NCBI GenBank assembly: GCA_041391745.1
Contig: JAWKNK010000007.1
Coordinates: 62,001 to 126,000, forward strand
From: JAIXWP01 sp041391745
GTDB taxonomy: Bacteria > Bacteroidota > Bacteroidia > Flavobacteriales_D > Sanyastnellaceae
Reading direction: 5' to 3'
DNA length: 64,000 nucleotides
Shown here: piece by piece, positions 7,510 to 16,309 of the stretch
Numbering within the stretch: the first letter of the stretch is position 1
How the letters are laid out: each line of letters starts with the position of its first letter
The notes under the pieces: model-generated
Databases searched by the model: none
What the model was told of the DNA's origin: nothing
What the model saw: only the letters and a program-made list of their open reading frames with translations
Translations under genes and position numbers: made by a program

Positions 7510-8529
7510 ATGAATCAAAAGTACTATGTAGGTGTAGATGTTTCCAAAGGAAAATTGACATTGCGATTATTGACTCCAATTTCAATTTGAAAATGGAGAA
7601 GCTAATATTGAATAATCCTTTAAAGATTAAATCTTTTTTTACTTCCCTAAAACATCAGTTGAAGGTGTTGAAAAAGCGAGTTTCTTGTGTGTGCAGAGAA
7701 TACAGGTATTTACAACAATTCACTTTACAAAACATGCGCTGGATTGGATATTCCCTATTGGGAGGAAAATGCATTAAAATTAAAAGAGCAAGCACGGATT
7801 TTAGGGGTAAATCAGATCAGAAAGATGCCTTGCGTATTGCGGAATATGCTTTATGATATAGTGACAAAGTAGTGCTTTATAAGAAGTTGGATCCTATTAC
7901 AGAGGAACTAAAAAAGCTGGATACATATCAGAGAAACTTAGTCAACCAAATAGTAAGATTAGAGAATCAAATCAGAGAAGCAAAAACACATGACAAGGAG
8001 CTGTGGGACTATATTGAAAAAACAACTTTCACCTGTCCTTAAGGTTACAGAAAACGTCAAAGTGAAATTGAAACTAATAGTTGAAAAGGTAAGAATCACC
8101 CGATTTGGCGGTCAATATGGGGTTTTTAAAGACCATCCCAGGTATTGGAAATCAAATTTCGCTGATGTTCATTTTATCCACCAACAACTTCAAACTTTTC
8201 GAATCTGCAAAACAAATGGCCTGCTATGCAGGGTATTCCATTCCCCAATCAATCAGAGTAGTCATTGCCAAAAAAGATAGAGTGTCTAGACATGCAAATA
8301 AATCTCTGGAAAGCATTATTACACCTGGCGGCTATGGCTGCTGTAAAGTCACCGGGTGATTTAAAAGCGTATTACATAAGAAAGGTTAGTGAAGGAAAAT
8401 AAGATGTCTGTTTTAAATGCTATCAGGAATAAACTGGTGCATCGAATATTCAGCGTCATCAAAAGACAAACTCCTTACCAGGCAATGATGAAAGAATCTA
8501 TTAACCAAGATTCTTTAATTTTTACTTGA
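7510..8529 (+). mobile_element. Degenerate IS110-family transposase
   Basis: The frame opens MNQKYYVGVDVSKGKL, the DEDD-type N-terminal motif of IS110 transposases, with the first catalytic Asp in GVDVSK. Homologous segments then continue in changing frames: DIAIIDSNFNLKMEKL, AENTGIYNN, IKRASTDFRGKSDQKDALRI and YSDKVVLYKKLDPITEELKK. The Transposase_20 helix-hairpin-helix part follows as LKTIPGIGNQISLMFILSTN, MACYAGYSIP and LAAMAAVKSPGDLKAYYIRK. At least five frame changes and two in-frame stops (about 7854 and 8039) make it inactive. A full-length ancestor of about 330 residues fits the family. Element ends and a target-site duplication were not identified. Confidence 0.9.
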
Positions 8530-8547
8530 CTTTTAACATAGAAATCT

Positions 8548-8665
8548 TTGGCGTTCATTGCGATTCCCTTGCGTTTAATCAATTCCTCCCGTCAAGAATC
8601 AGCACTCAACGGCAAACTTCTTTTACCGCCAAGCCGCGGAGGCCGCCAAGTTTCGCAAAGGGTGC
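8548..8665. repeat. Dispersed intergenic repeat, GCGAAA/TTGCG type
   Basis: The tract carries TTGGCGTTCATTGCGATTCC, CCTTGCGTTTAATC, a C/G-rich core (ACCGCCAAGCCGCGGAGGCC) and GCCAAGTTTCGCAAAGGGTG. These words resemble the tract at 1092-1232 and the middle of 1884-2016. It fills the gap between the transposase remnant and the AbiE toxin gene. Confidence 0.5.
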
Positions 8666-8713
8666 CTGACATATCGAGAATCAGAATTGCGATTTAATTG
8701 TAGATTTTAAAAA

Positions 8714-9574
8714 TTAATTTAGAATTTCCTTCAATAACTCAATCAATTCAATTTTTACCACTTCATATTCTGGGAGTTGTACTTCGGGAATTTGATGGCC
8801 TAAACTATTTTTCCATGCTGTTCTGAGACGTTTGTCAGTTTCTTCATTGATCATTTGTTCTATTCCAGTAAACTCAAGCCCTTTGAATTTCATTTTTTGA
8901 TGAAATCCGGTTGTAACTTTTCCCCAATCAATATCTTTTTTATTCCTAGCTAAGTACCAAATGTCGTAAATATCTCTTGGAGCGGTGTAAGAACGTTGTA
9001 TTAAGGCGCGCAATTTTTCAGAAAGCACTTCTTCCAAAGTATAGCAAGGCACCTCCAATAGTGATTGTGATAGGCTGTCTGAATATGGGTGATACACTTG
9101 TCTGCTTTCAAAAGGAAAGATTATTAATTCGAATAGTATAATTTCTATTTTAATACTTGTTGACCATCTTTCTGGGGCTGGCGGTGTTTGGTTTCTTGGG
9201 TGGTCGGCTCCCCAAAATTTGATTACAGCTTTGTATCCCGTCAATTGCTCTTTGTGCTGAAGCGGTTTTAACTCATCTATATGCAAAGGTATTTTGGTCC
9301 TTTCAGTGATGAGTTGTACAAGGCGATCAAGCATTTGGGTGGTTAGTTCAAATTTGGAATTAGAACAGGTGAAGTCCAAATCTTCAGAAAAACGGTAGTT
9401 TGGGAAATAGCATTTTCGAAGGCAAGTTCCTCCTTTGAAGATTAAATGTTTACTAAACTCGGGAATCGAAAAAATGGCATCAATAAAATGACCCAACACC
9501 CAATCTTTATCTATGGTTGATTTGGGAGTATTTTGTTCCTCTGCTTTTTTTTCTATTTCCTTTTTTAATATCAT
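8714..9574 (-). CDS. abiEii: AbiEii-type nucleotidyltransferase toxin
   Basis: The 286-residue product carries the DNA-polymerase-beta-like nucleotidyltransferase signature of AbiEii/MenT-type toxins. LIFKGGTCLRKC sits near residues 44-55, with the GGT motif at 48-50, and RFSEDLDF near 61-68 contains the metal-binding acidic pair. Further downstream are YTLEEVLSEKLRALIQR and PRDIYDIWYLA, also typical of the family. Characterised relatives modify tRNA acceptor ends and block translation. The antitoxin gene precedes it by seven bases, giving the usual abiEi-abiEii order. All key residues are present, so it is probably active. Confidence 0.9.
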   Translation of the reverse strand: MILKKEIEKKAEEQNTPKSTIDKDWVLGHFIDAIFSIPEFSKHLIFKGGTCLRKCYFPNYRFSEDLDFTCSNSKFELTTQMLDRLVQLITERTKIPLHIDELKPLQHKEQLTGYKAVIKFWGADHPRNQTPPAPERWSTSIKIEIILFELIIFPFESRQVYHPYSDSLSQSLLEVPCYTLEEVLSEKLRALIQRSYTAPRDIYDIWYLARNKKDIDWGKVTTGFHQKMKFKGLEFTGIEQMINEETDKRLRTAWKNSLGHQIPEVQLPEYEVVKIELIELLKEILN

Positions 9575-9581
9575 TGATGCA

Positions 9582-10382
9582 CTAGTATTGTTTATTGCAT
9601 ATGTCTAACAGTTCTGCTTCTGAAATATTTAAACGCAATTTCCATTTGCTATTGAATGCTCCAACTTCTTCTCCGAAAGGGTCCATCAATACGTATCTTG
9701 GATTCACTTCTCCTTCTGCGTATTTTAGGAATTGCCTCATTTTAGGTTTTTCAAGTAGTTCTGTAAGAAATGCCAATCTTTTAACCACTGAGAGATTTCC
9801 AATAGCTTTGCAGTATTGAATCAATTTGGTCTGGTCTATATCTGTTTGGCTAAAAGCTCGAATCAATTCTGAATAACCACCAGAATACTGAGGAAGGTCA
9901 AAACAATCGACGATGGTTTTTTCTTTGACCGTCAGCCTGTAGGTATAATTGCCAGTACCCTGTTTTTCGATGCCAGTTCTTTTTGTTACTTTTATTTTAA
10001 CAAATTGATAGTTAACACCAAAAACAGTTTTATCTTTTTTGATACGTGTGGTTTGAATGAATACGGTATTTGGAAATTGTTCGGTTAGTCCATGGAGATT
10101 CAGGGCCGACCAATATGCAACTGCTCCGTCAGGAACTAGAAAGCAGCCGATTACATTTTCATCCCTGAAGTTAGCACTACAATACTTACCTCTTTCAATT
10201 CGGGAAAGGATTTTTTTGTGTACTAAGTTTTCAATGATCTCATTGATATCTTGTGATGAATCTCCAATTAGTTCTTTCACATCTTCCAGAGAAAATATGT
10301 CCATTTCATTCTCCTCCAACAGCAACATGACATTCATTTGTTGTTGTGTAAGGTTTTCGGATATGTAGGTACTTCTGGCCAT
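9582..10382 (-). CDS. abiEi: AbiEi-type antitoxin and autorepressor
   Basis: The 266-residue product has an N-terminal winged-helix region (about residues 11-70: TQQQMNVMLLLEENEMDIFS through ILSRIERGKYCSANF). A larger domain typical of AbiEi antitoxins (AbiEi_4 class) follows, with VAYWSALNLHGLTEQFPNTV and the ERTIVDC-like KEKTIVDCFDLPQYSGGYSE. In the family this domain neutralises the nucleotidyltransferase and the winged helix represses the shared promoter by binding inverted repeats. Such repeats lie directly upstream at 10382-10440. Confidence 0.88.
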   Translation of the reverse strand: MARSTYISENLTQQQMNVMLLLEENEMDIFSLEDVKELIGDSSQDINEIIENLVHKKILSRIERGKYCSANFRDENVIGCFLVPDGAVAYWSALNLHGLTEQFPNTVFIQTTRIKKDKTVFGVNYQFVKIKVTKRTGIEKQGTGNYTYRLTVKEKTIVDCFDLPQYSGGYSELIRAFSQTDIDQTKLIQYCKAIGNLSVVKRLAFLTELLEKPKMRQFLKYAEGEVNPRYVLMDPFGEEVGAFNSKWKLRLNISEAELLDICNKQY

Positions 10383-10461
10383 TACATTTTAATAAGCTTT
10401 AAACCCTAAAAAAAGGGGTTTATGTTAAATCGAAATGTAAATTTAATTATAGTTTTTCAAT
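10382..10461 (-). promoter_or_regulatory. abiE promoter within concentric palindromes
   Basis: Two inverted repeats share the same centre (10411). The outer pair is TTACATTT at 10382-10389 with AAATGTAA at 10433-10440; the inner pair is TAAACCC at 10400-10406 with GGGTTTA at 10416-10422. On the minus strand a -7 box TACATTTC (one change from TAnnTTTG) falls at 10439-10432, inside the outer arm. A TTG at 10460-10458 lies 18 bases further upstream. Binding by AbiEi to these arms would cover the promoter. Confidence 0.6.
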
Positions 10462-10693
10462 TTTACACATAATGAACTTTATTTATGCTTCTTTTATCCG
10501 CTAGCGCAGATAAACGCAACAAAACGAAGTTTTTTCGGCCCAGAAATCCCGCGCCATTTTTACGCAACTTTTTGTGCAGAAATCTTCGTTTTACTTCGTT
10601 TTTTGAGACTTTAGAAAATCTAGACTATAGTTCTAGAATGCCCGAAAACAGAGCCGTTTCGCTTGTTTTCGCGGCATTTCGCAAGAACGGTTG

Positions 10694-10767
10694 TGGAGAA
10701 TATCGGATTCGAACCGATGACCTTCTGCATGCCATGCAGACACTCTAACCAACTGAGCTAATCCCCC
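10694..10767 (-). tRNA. tRNA-Ala(GGC)
   Basis: Read on the minus strand, the gene starts GGGGGAT and ends ATTCTCC plus discriminator A. The 7-bp acceptor stem closes with two G-U pairs. The D-arm carries AGCTCAGTTGGTTAGAG. The anticodon arm has stem TCTGC/GCAGA with loop ATGGCAT, anticodon GGC. The T-arm is ATCGG-TTCGAAT-CCGAT. CCA is not encoded. The 3' end points toward the accessory region on the left, the side where tRNA-targeting elements insert. Confidence 0.95.
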
Positions 10768-10932
10768 AGGTACCCCAAAAAGGTGGGCAAATATAGTATC
10801 TGGTAAGGTTTGGTTAAGGCAAAAGTGAAAAAATTCAAATTTTTTACTCAAAATGCAACATTTCATACACCCCCCTCGTTACAAGGGTATAGTTCTCAAT
10901 CTCATAGAGAATTTGGTTTTGGTTAAGGAATA

Positions 10933-10970
10933 GAAAACGCGCCCTTCAACGGAAGGGCGTTTTCTTTTTT
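10933..10970 (+). terminator. Strong intrinsic terminator just before the protease gene
   Basis: GAAAACGCGCCCTTC (10933-10947) pairs with GAAGGGCGTTTTC (10952-10964) around the loop AACG, with a two-base bulge. Six T follow on the plus strand. No plus-strand gene ends upstream, since the tRNA is on the other strand, and the next start codon is only 15 bases downstream. It could terminate an unannotated short RNA from about 10870, or act as an attenuator in the leader of 10985-11962. Confidence 0.7.
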
Positions 10971-10984
10971 ACTAATTTCCGCCA

Positions 10985-11962
10985 ATGTTTCGGCTGGCCG
11001 CTATCCTAATCCTTCTGATGCTCAGTTTAGCTGGTCGAGCAAATGACTATCCCTATCCATTCATAGAAACTCAAAATCCTACTTTAATGGGAGAGTGGAC
11101 GCGCATCGTGATGCCACTCAAACGCAGCGGAAACCTGCTGCTTATCCAAGGAAAAATTGACTCGATTCAAGGTGATTTCATTCTGGACACTGGGGCACCT
11201 TATCTCATTTTAAATGCTACCTATTTTCATAATTATTCGACTGGAAATGCCACGGGAATGAGTGGAGTAGATGGCGCAAACGCAATGGTAAAACGAGGAT
11301 ACGTCAACGAAGTCAATTTCGGGGAACTCCAATACAGGAACGTGGATTGCGATGTCGTGCCACTGGGTCAGCTCGAGAACAAAGTAGGGTCTAAAATTCT
11401 CGGCCTTTTCGGAACAAATCTTTTTTCAGATTTTAAAGTCTATATCGATGCCCAGCAAGGGCAAATGATCTTGTACCGAAAGAATGCCAACAATGAATTC
11501 GTGGAACAGCCAGAGTTAGATTCGCTAGTATTTGCAAAGGCAAGCAAAATGCCCGAGTTGAGAATTCCATTTAAATGGTGTGACAACAAGATTTTTATGC
11601 CTGTAGAAGTAGGCGGAGTGAATATGAATTGGATGTTTGATACAGGCGCCGAAAGCAACGTAATAGACGCCATGGTGAAAAAGAAAGCGCTGAAAGAATT
11701 TAATGTTCAACGACGTGTAACCCTCACTGGAACGGGCGGCTCCAAACAAGAAGTATTCCTAGGAACACTAAATGAATTGAGCGTGGGTGATCGAAAGTTT
11801 GAAATGCAAACCACCATACTGACGGGAATGAAAGAACTCAACGAAACTTGCAGCGTGTTCGTGGACGGCATTCTCGGGCACAGTTTTTATTCACAAGGTA
11901 TATTCTCCATTGATTTTAGCTCAAGGGAGTTTTGTCTTTATCTTTATGTAACGAATGATTAG
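10985..11962 (+). CDS. Secreted two-domain retropepsin-like aspartyl protease
   Basis: The 325-residue product has a signal peptide (cut near AGRAN, residue 20). Two copies of the aspartic-protease motif are visible, FILDTGAPYLIL (Asp68) and WMFDTGAESNVI (Asp219), each followed by a hydrophobic-Gly segment (ILGLFGTNLF and ILGHSFY). Having both catalytic halves in one chain fits the family of bacterial gag-polyprotein-type proteases. It acts in the periplasm or outside the cell. The stop overlaps the next start by eight bases, so it forms an operon with the four-repeat CBM protein. Confidence 0.85.
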   Translation: MFRLAAILILLMLSLAGRANDYPYPFIETQNPTLMGEWTRIVMPLKRSGNLLLIQGKIDSIQGDFILDTGAPYLILNATYFHNYSTGNATGMSGVDGANAMVKRGYVNEVNFGELQYRNVDCDVVPLGQLENKVGSKILGLFGTNLFSDFKVYIDAQQGQMILYRKNANNEFVEQPELDSLVFAKASKMPELRIPFKWCDNKIFMPVEVGGVNMNWMFDTGAESNVIDAMVKKKALKEFNVQRRVTLTGTGGSKQEVFLGTLNELSVGDRKFEMQTTILTGMKELNETCSVFVDGILGHSFYSQGIFSIDFSSREFCLYLYVTND

Positions 11963-13385
11963 GATAGTATTATTCATATCAATAATATGGACGCTTTGCT
12001 CTTCAGTGGCGATGGCTCAGGAGAGCCATTTGAAAGTGAAGAATAAAGTGATGGAGCTTTCTATTGAAAAGAGCTGGTCGCAGCGCCAAGCCGATAGCAT
12101 TTCGGATATCTATGAGCTTCCGAAGTTCAATATAGATTCGGTTGCTGAAATAGGCTTTTCTGCTCCATTGATGAAAGACGGGTGGTCGCTGAAAAAGATC
12201 GGAAGAAAAGATGTGGTATTGCAAAAAAGTTTGTCGTGGGATAAGCTCGATTGGAATGATATGAATTTGATTTTTCCAAAAATGTTTGGGCAGTCGGAGA
12301 ATCAAAATTTATGGAATCCAAATGTGTTTGGTTATAATGATTTCAAAGAACAACGCGTATTTGAAAATGCGGATGGAACAACTACTTTTCGATTTCCTAA
12401 TGGACCGAATGTTCATTCGGTTTTGTTGAGTGGTACTTTTAACGAATGGAGTACTACCGATGGCGTAATGGTAAACAAGGGTGAAATCTGGGAACTCACG
12501 CTTCAGCTCCGTCCGGGGCGACACGAATACAAATTTATAGTGGATGGAAAATGGATGAGAGATGCCGGAAACGCGCTAAAAATAGATGATAATTATGGCG
12601 ACAACAATTCCATTTATTTCAAACCGAACCATACGTTTTCTTTTAAAAATAATGGATTCAATAAAGTCATAGTAAGTGGTAGTTTTAATAATTGGAGTCA
12701 TAAAGAGGTAGAGATGCAACGCAATGGCGACGTGTGGGAGCTGCCCGTGTATCTTCCTGATGACGATTATGAATACAAATTCATCGTCGATGGAAATTGG
12801 ATAGAAGATCCTTCGAACGATTGCAAAGTGAAGAATGAATTTAATGAATACAATTCTTGTTTAACCATAGGAGAAAAGTATCGAGTGGTGTTGAAGTTGG
12901 AAGGCTTTGCCAATGCCAAAAGAGTAATTTGCACGGGAGACTTCAATGGTTGGAGTTTGAGTGAGGTAGAGATGAAATTGCAGTATGGTGTTTGGACCGT
13001 TGACTTGAATTTGAGGAAAGGAAAATGGGAATACAGATACATCATTGATGGCATGTGGTACACTGATAGCTCGGCATCGGTAGCGCCGAGTGGGGTGAAT
13101 GGTCAATGGAATAATTATTTTATTGTAAAACCCAATTTTGAATTTACGCTAGAAGGATATACAGATGCGAAGGAGGTTATTGTAACTGGAAGTTTCAATA
13201 ATTGGAATGAACAATCCTTAAAAATGAATCGTACCGAAGTAGGATGGTCATTACCATTTTATTTGAATCCTGGAAAAATTTCTTACAAATTCTTGGTAGA
13301 TGGAAAATGGATTGAAGATCCAGGTAATCCGCAATACGAGGAGAATGAGTTTGGTGGGAAAAATTCGATCCGATGGATCAATTAA
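11955..13385 (+). CDS. Secreted protein with four glycogen-binding-like (AMPK/CBM48) repeats
   Basis: The 476-residue product has a signal peptide (cut after VAMAQ, residue 22) and a linker domain of about 120 residues without a recognised fold. Four tandem E-set/CBM48 repeats follow, at about 143-222, 227-304, 309-390 and 394-474. Each has V.VSGSFNNWS, a WEL..L.PG..EYKF core and VDG.W..DP. These domains bind alpha-glucans in glycogen-metabolising proteins and AMPK-beta. No catalytic domain is present. Overlap with the aspartyl-protease gene implies a joint role at the cell surface; the ligand is inferred, not shown. Confidence 0.85.
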   Translation: MIRIVLFISIIWTLCSSVAMAQESHLKVKNKVMELSIEKSWSQRQADSISDIYELPKFNIDSVAEIGFSAPLMKDGWSLKKIGRKDVVLQKSLSWDKLDWNDMNLIFPKMFGQSENQNLWNPNVFGYNDFKEQRVFENADGTTTFRFPNGPNVHSVLLSGTFNEWSTTDGVMVNKGEIWELTLQLRPGRHEYKFIVDGKWMRDAGNALKIDDNYGDNNSIYFKPNHTFSFKNNGFNKVIVSGSFNNWSHKEVEMQRNGDVWELPVYLPDDDYEYKFIVDGNWIEDPSNDCKVKNEFNEYNSCLTIGEKYRVVLKLEGFANAKRVICTGDFNGWSLSEVEMKLQYGVWTVDLNLRKGKWEYRYIIDGMWYTDSSASVAPSGVNGQWNNYFIVKPNFEFTLEGYTDAKEVIVTGSFNNWNEQSLKMNRTEVGWSLPFYLNPGKISYKFLVDGKWIEDPGNPQYEENEFGGKNSIRWIN

Positions 13386-14190
13386 GGCTTGATGGCAATA
13401 AAGTCGAGCCCGAAGAAAAAGCGTTCGCGCAGGAATGAATTGGTCTTCCACTTGATTTGTTCTTTTTCTACGAGTGCTTTTGGATCACCTTTGAACATAA
13501 ACGGCGGGTAAAGTCGAACGTAGTGTACGCTGTCTTGCGGCATTTGAAAACCTTCCAATTCGAAAAGTCGTTTCCATTCGGTGTATGGGCGAATGTTTTC
13601 ATTTCCTAGGCGAATGGTTTTGCCCAAGCGCTCGTCTGTATAATCGATGATGCGTTTGTTTCCTCTTTGAAGGTAGAGCTTGAAAGATTGAACCCAGTTA
13701 TTCCCGTTTTCTTCTACAGCTATCACCTTGCCTCCCGATTGAAGGGTGCCCTTGATGATTTTCATTGCTTGATCGATGGGTTCGGTGTGGTGCAAGGTGT
13801 CTGCACGATTACCGCCGCGTAGTGATTGGCTGGTGGAGTAGAATCGTAAAGGTTTTCATAATCGAAAGTAAAACCTGAGATGTCTCCAATTTTCGACCAG
13901 TATTCCAATCGCTGTGGAATTTCATTGAAATAATACTCTAGAGTAGAGCCGTGCACTTTATGACCGTTTAGGACAAGAAAAAGCGCAGTGGTTCCGTATC
14001 CGCAGCCGATGTCCCAAACGGGGCCATTTACATTTTTCATTTGATCTTCGATGTACTGAAGACGCTGAATGTAGTAGGCTTTGCGGAACTCGAATGATTT
14101 GGGGTCATTCAAAAAACGGTAGTATCCCTTCAAGGTTGGATGCGACTCCAACTCTTTCAGAAGATGTTCGAAAAATTGATCTACCGTCAT
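13382..14190 (-). pseudogene. SAM-dependent methyltransferase split by a frameshift
   Basis: The 5' half (14190 to about 13800) carries the SAM-binding motif VWDIGCGYGTTALFLVLNG and runs to NHYAAVIVQ before leaving frame. The 3' half resumes as DTLHHTEPIDQAMKIIKGTL in the next frame and ends at 13382 with GLDFIAIKP. VQDTLHHTEP is the expected post-motif segment of class I methyltransferases, so loss of one base near 13800 explains the break. Joined, it would be about 269 residues. Substrate unknown. It converges on the CBM-repeat gene with a four-base overlap. Confidence 0.85.
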
Positions 14191-14309
14191 TTGAAAATTT
14201 TTGCAAAAGAAAGAATGAAAAACAGTAATACAAGAAAAAAAGTCCTTTTTCTCGGTTAAAAAGGGTTATTTGGTTAGGATTCATGCTATTTTATTATGTT
14301 AATTCTCTT

Positions 14310-14317
14310 TATCTTTG
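14310..14317 (+). promoter_or_regulatory. Promoter -7 box of the thrS operon
   Basis: TATCTTTG matches the Bacteroidota -7 consensus TAnnTTTG exactly. It lies 21 bases before the thrS ATG in an AT-rich intergenic region with no other gene on the strand, giving a leader of about 15 bases. Such a short leader leaves no room for a T-box or an E. coli-like thrS operator. Confidence 0.65.
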
Positions 14318-14338
14318 CACTCCTAAAAAAAATCGACT

Positions 14339-16276
14339 ATGATCAACATTACACTGCCCGATGGGTCAATTCGTCAGGTAGAAAGCGGCACTTCAGCGAT
14401 GGACATAGCTAAGTCGATCAGCGAAGGACTTGCCCGCAACGTATTATCTGCTTCTGTAAACGGAGAAGTGATGGATGCTAACCGCCCTATCACGACGGAT
14501 GCTACGTTGAAATTGTTGACGTGGAACGATGAGGATGGAAAGTCTACCATGTGGCATAGCTCAGCTCACTTGATGGCTGAAGCTTTGGAATCGATGTATC
14601 CAGGCATCAAGCTGGCCATCGGTCCTCCTATCGAGAATGGCTTTTACTACGATGTGGATTTCAACGGACAGGCCTTTTCACAAGAGGATTTTGTGAAGGT
14701 GGAGAAGAAGATGTTGGAGTTGGCTCGTGAAAAGAATGAGTTTGTTCGTCAGGAAATTTCCAAGGCAGACGCTATCGCTTATTTCGAAGAAAAGGGCGAT
14801 CCATATAAAATTGAACTTTTACAGGATCTTGAGGATGGAAATATTACTTTCTACACTCAGGGCAATTTCACCGATTTGTGCCGTGGGCCGCACATTCCTA
14901 ATACAGGATTTATCAAGGCTGCAAAGCTTTTGAATGTGGCTGGAGCCTATTGGAGAGGTGATGAAAAGAATAAGATGTTGACCCGTGTTTACGCCATCAC
15001 TTTCCCAAAACAAAGTGAATTGGACGAGTACATGGTTCAGTTGGAAGAGGCGAAGAAGCGCGACCACCGTAAGCTTGGAAAGGAATTGGGCTTGTTCCAT
15101 TTTTCACAAAAAGTAGGTTCAGGTCTTCCGCTTTGGTTGCCGAAGGGCGCCGATTTGAGAGGCAGACTTCAGTCTTTTCTGCAAAATGCACAACGCAAGG
15201 CAGGTTATCTTCAGGTAATCACTCCGCACATTGGTTCGAAGGAACTTTATGAAACAAGCGGACACTGGGCGAAGTATGGCGCTGATAGCTTTCAGCCGAT
15301 CACTACTCCACAGGAAGGCGAGATGTATATGCTCAAGCCGATGAACTGCCCTCACCACTGCGAGATTTTTAAGAGTGAGCCTAAATCATATCGTGATTTA
15401 CCCCATCGTTTGGCTGAGTTTGGAACGGTATACCGCTATGAGCAGACCGGCGAATTGCATGGTTTGACGCGTGTTCGTGGCTTTACTCAAGACGATGCGC
15501 ACATTTTCTGTACCAATGATCAGGTAAAGCAAGAGGTTGGAAATGTAATTGATTTGGTACTTTACATATTTAAAACCCTTGATTTTACTGACTTCCTTGC
15601 TCAAGTTTCGTTGAGAGACCCTAATAATCCAAGCAAGTATATTGGCTCAGATGAAAATTGGGAGAAAGCGGAAAAGGCGATTCAGGAAATTGCTAATGAG
15701 AAGGGATTGAAGACTGTTGTAGAATACGGGGAAGCTGCATTCTACGGGCCAAAGCTCGACTTTATGGTGCGTGATGCTATCGGAAGAAAGTGGCAATTGG
15801 GTACCGTTCAGATCGACTATAATTTGCCTGAACGTTTTGAATTGGAATATACAGGTGCAGACAACCAGAAGCACCGTCCGGTGATGATTCACAGAGCACC
15901 TTTTGGTTCAATGGAGCGTTTTGTGGCGATTTTGATTGAGCACTGTGCTGGTCAGTTCCCGTTATGGCTTACTCCAGAGCAAGTTAGAATCTTGCCGGTG
16001 AGTGAAAAATACAATGATTTTGCAAAGAAATTATCATCGGAACTAAATAATCACGATATTCGCGCCCTCGTTGACGAGCGCAACGAAAAAGTTGGGAAGA
16101 AAATCAGAGAGGCGGAACTTGAGAAAGTGCCGTATATGCTGGTGGTTGGAGAGGATGAACAAACAAATAATACCGTTTCTGCCCGTAAAAAGGGAGAGGG
16201 TGATTTGGGCTCAATGAGCATTCCTGACTTTGTGGAAAGAGTAAACAATGAAATTAAGGCGATGCTAGCTGAATAA
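14339..16276 (+). CDS. thrS: Threonyl-tRNA synthetase
   Basis: The 645-residue product has full family length and charges tRNA-Thr. The order is a TGS domain (1-60), an editing domain with HSSAHLMAEA and the SAD-type segment GNFTDLCRGPHIP, then the class II catalytic core. The core has MLKPMNCPHHCEIF (zinc-binding Cys), the motif 2 arginine in EFGTVYRYEQTG, and the FTQDDAHIFC segment. The anticodon-binding domain closes the protein. It is the first gene of the thrS-infC-rpmI-rplT operon. Confidence 0.97.
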   Translation: MINITLPDGSIRQVESGTSAMDIAKSISEGLARNVLSASVNGEVMDANRPITTDATLKLLTWNDEDGKSTMWHSSAHLMAEALESMYPGIKLAIGPPIENGFYYDVDFNGQAFSQEDFVKVEKKMLELAREKNEFVRQEISKADAIAYFEEKGDPYKIELLQDLEDGNITFYTQGNFTDLCRGPHIPNTGFIKAAKLLNVAGAYWRGDEKNKMLTRVYAITFPKQSELDEYMVQLEEAKKRDHRKLGKELGLFHFSQKVGSGLPLWLPKGADLRGRLQSFLQNAQRKAGYLQVITPHIGSKELYETSGHWAKYGADSFQPITTPQEGEMYMLKPMNCPHHCEIFKSEPKSYRDLPHRLAEFGTVYRYEQTGELHGLTRVRGFTQDDAHIFCTNDQVKQEVGNVIDLVLYIFKTLDFTDFLAQVSLRDPNNPSKYIGSDENWEKAEKAIQEIANEKGLKTVVEYGEAAFYGPKLDFMVRDAIGRKWQLGTVQIDYNLPERFELEYTGADNQKHRPVMIHRAPFGSMERFVAILIEHCAGQFPLWLTPEQVRILPVSEKYNDFAKKLSSELNNHDIRALVDERNEKVGKKIREAELEKVPYMLVVGEDEQTNNTVSARKKGEGDLGSMSIPDFVERVNNEIKAMLAE

Positions 16277-16309
16277 GGCATCGAGTTGATAGCCATAGTA
16301 ACTAAAAAA

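Noticed and set aside
10620..10694. attachment-site repeat of the tRNA 3' end
   Set aside because: No second copy of the tRNA 3' terminal sequence was found by eye in bases 1-10600.
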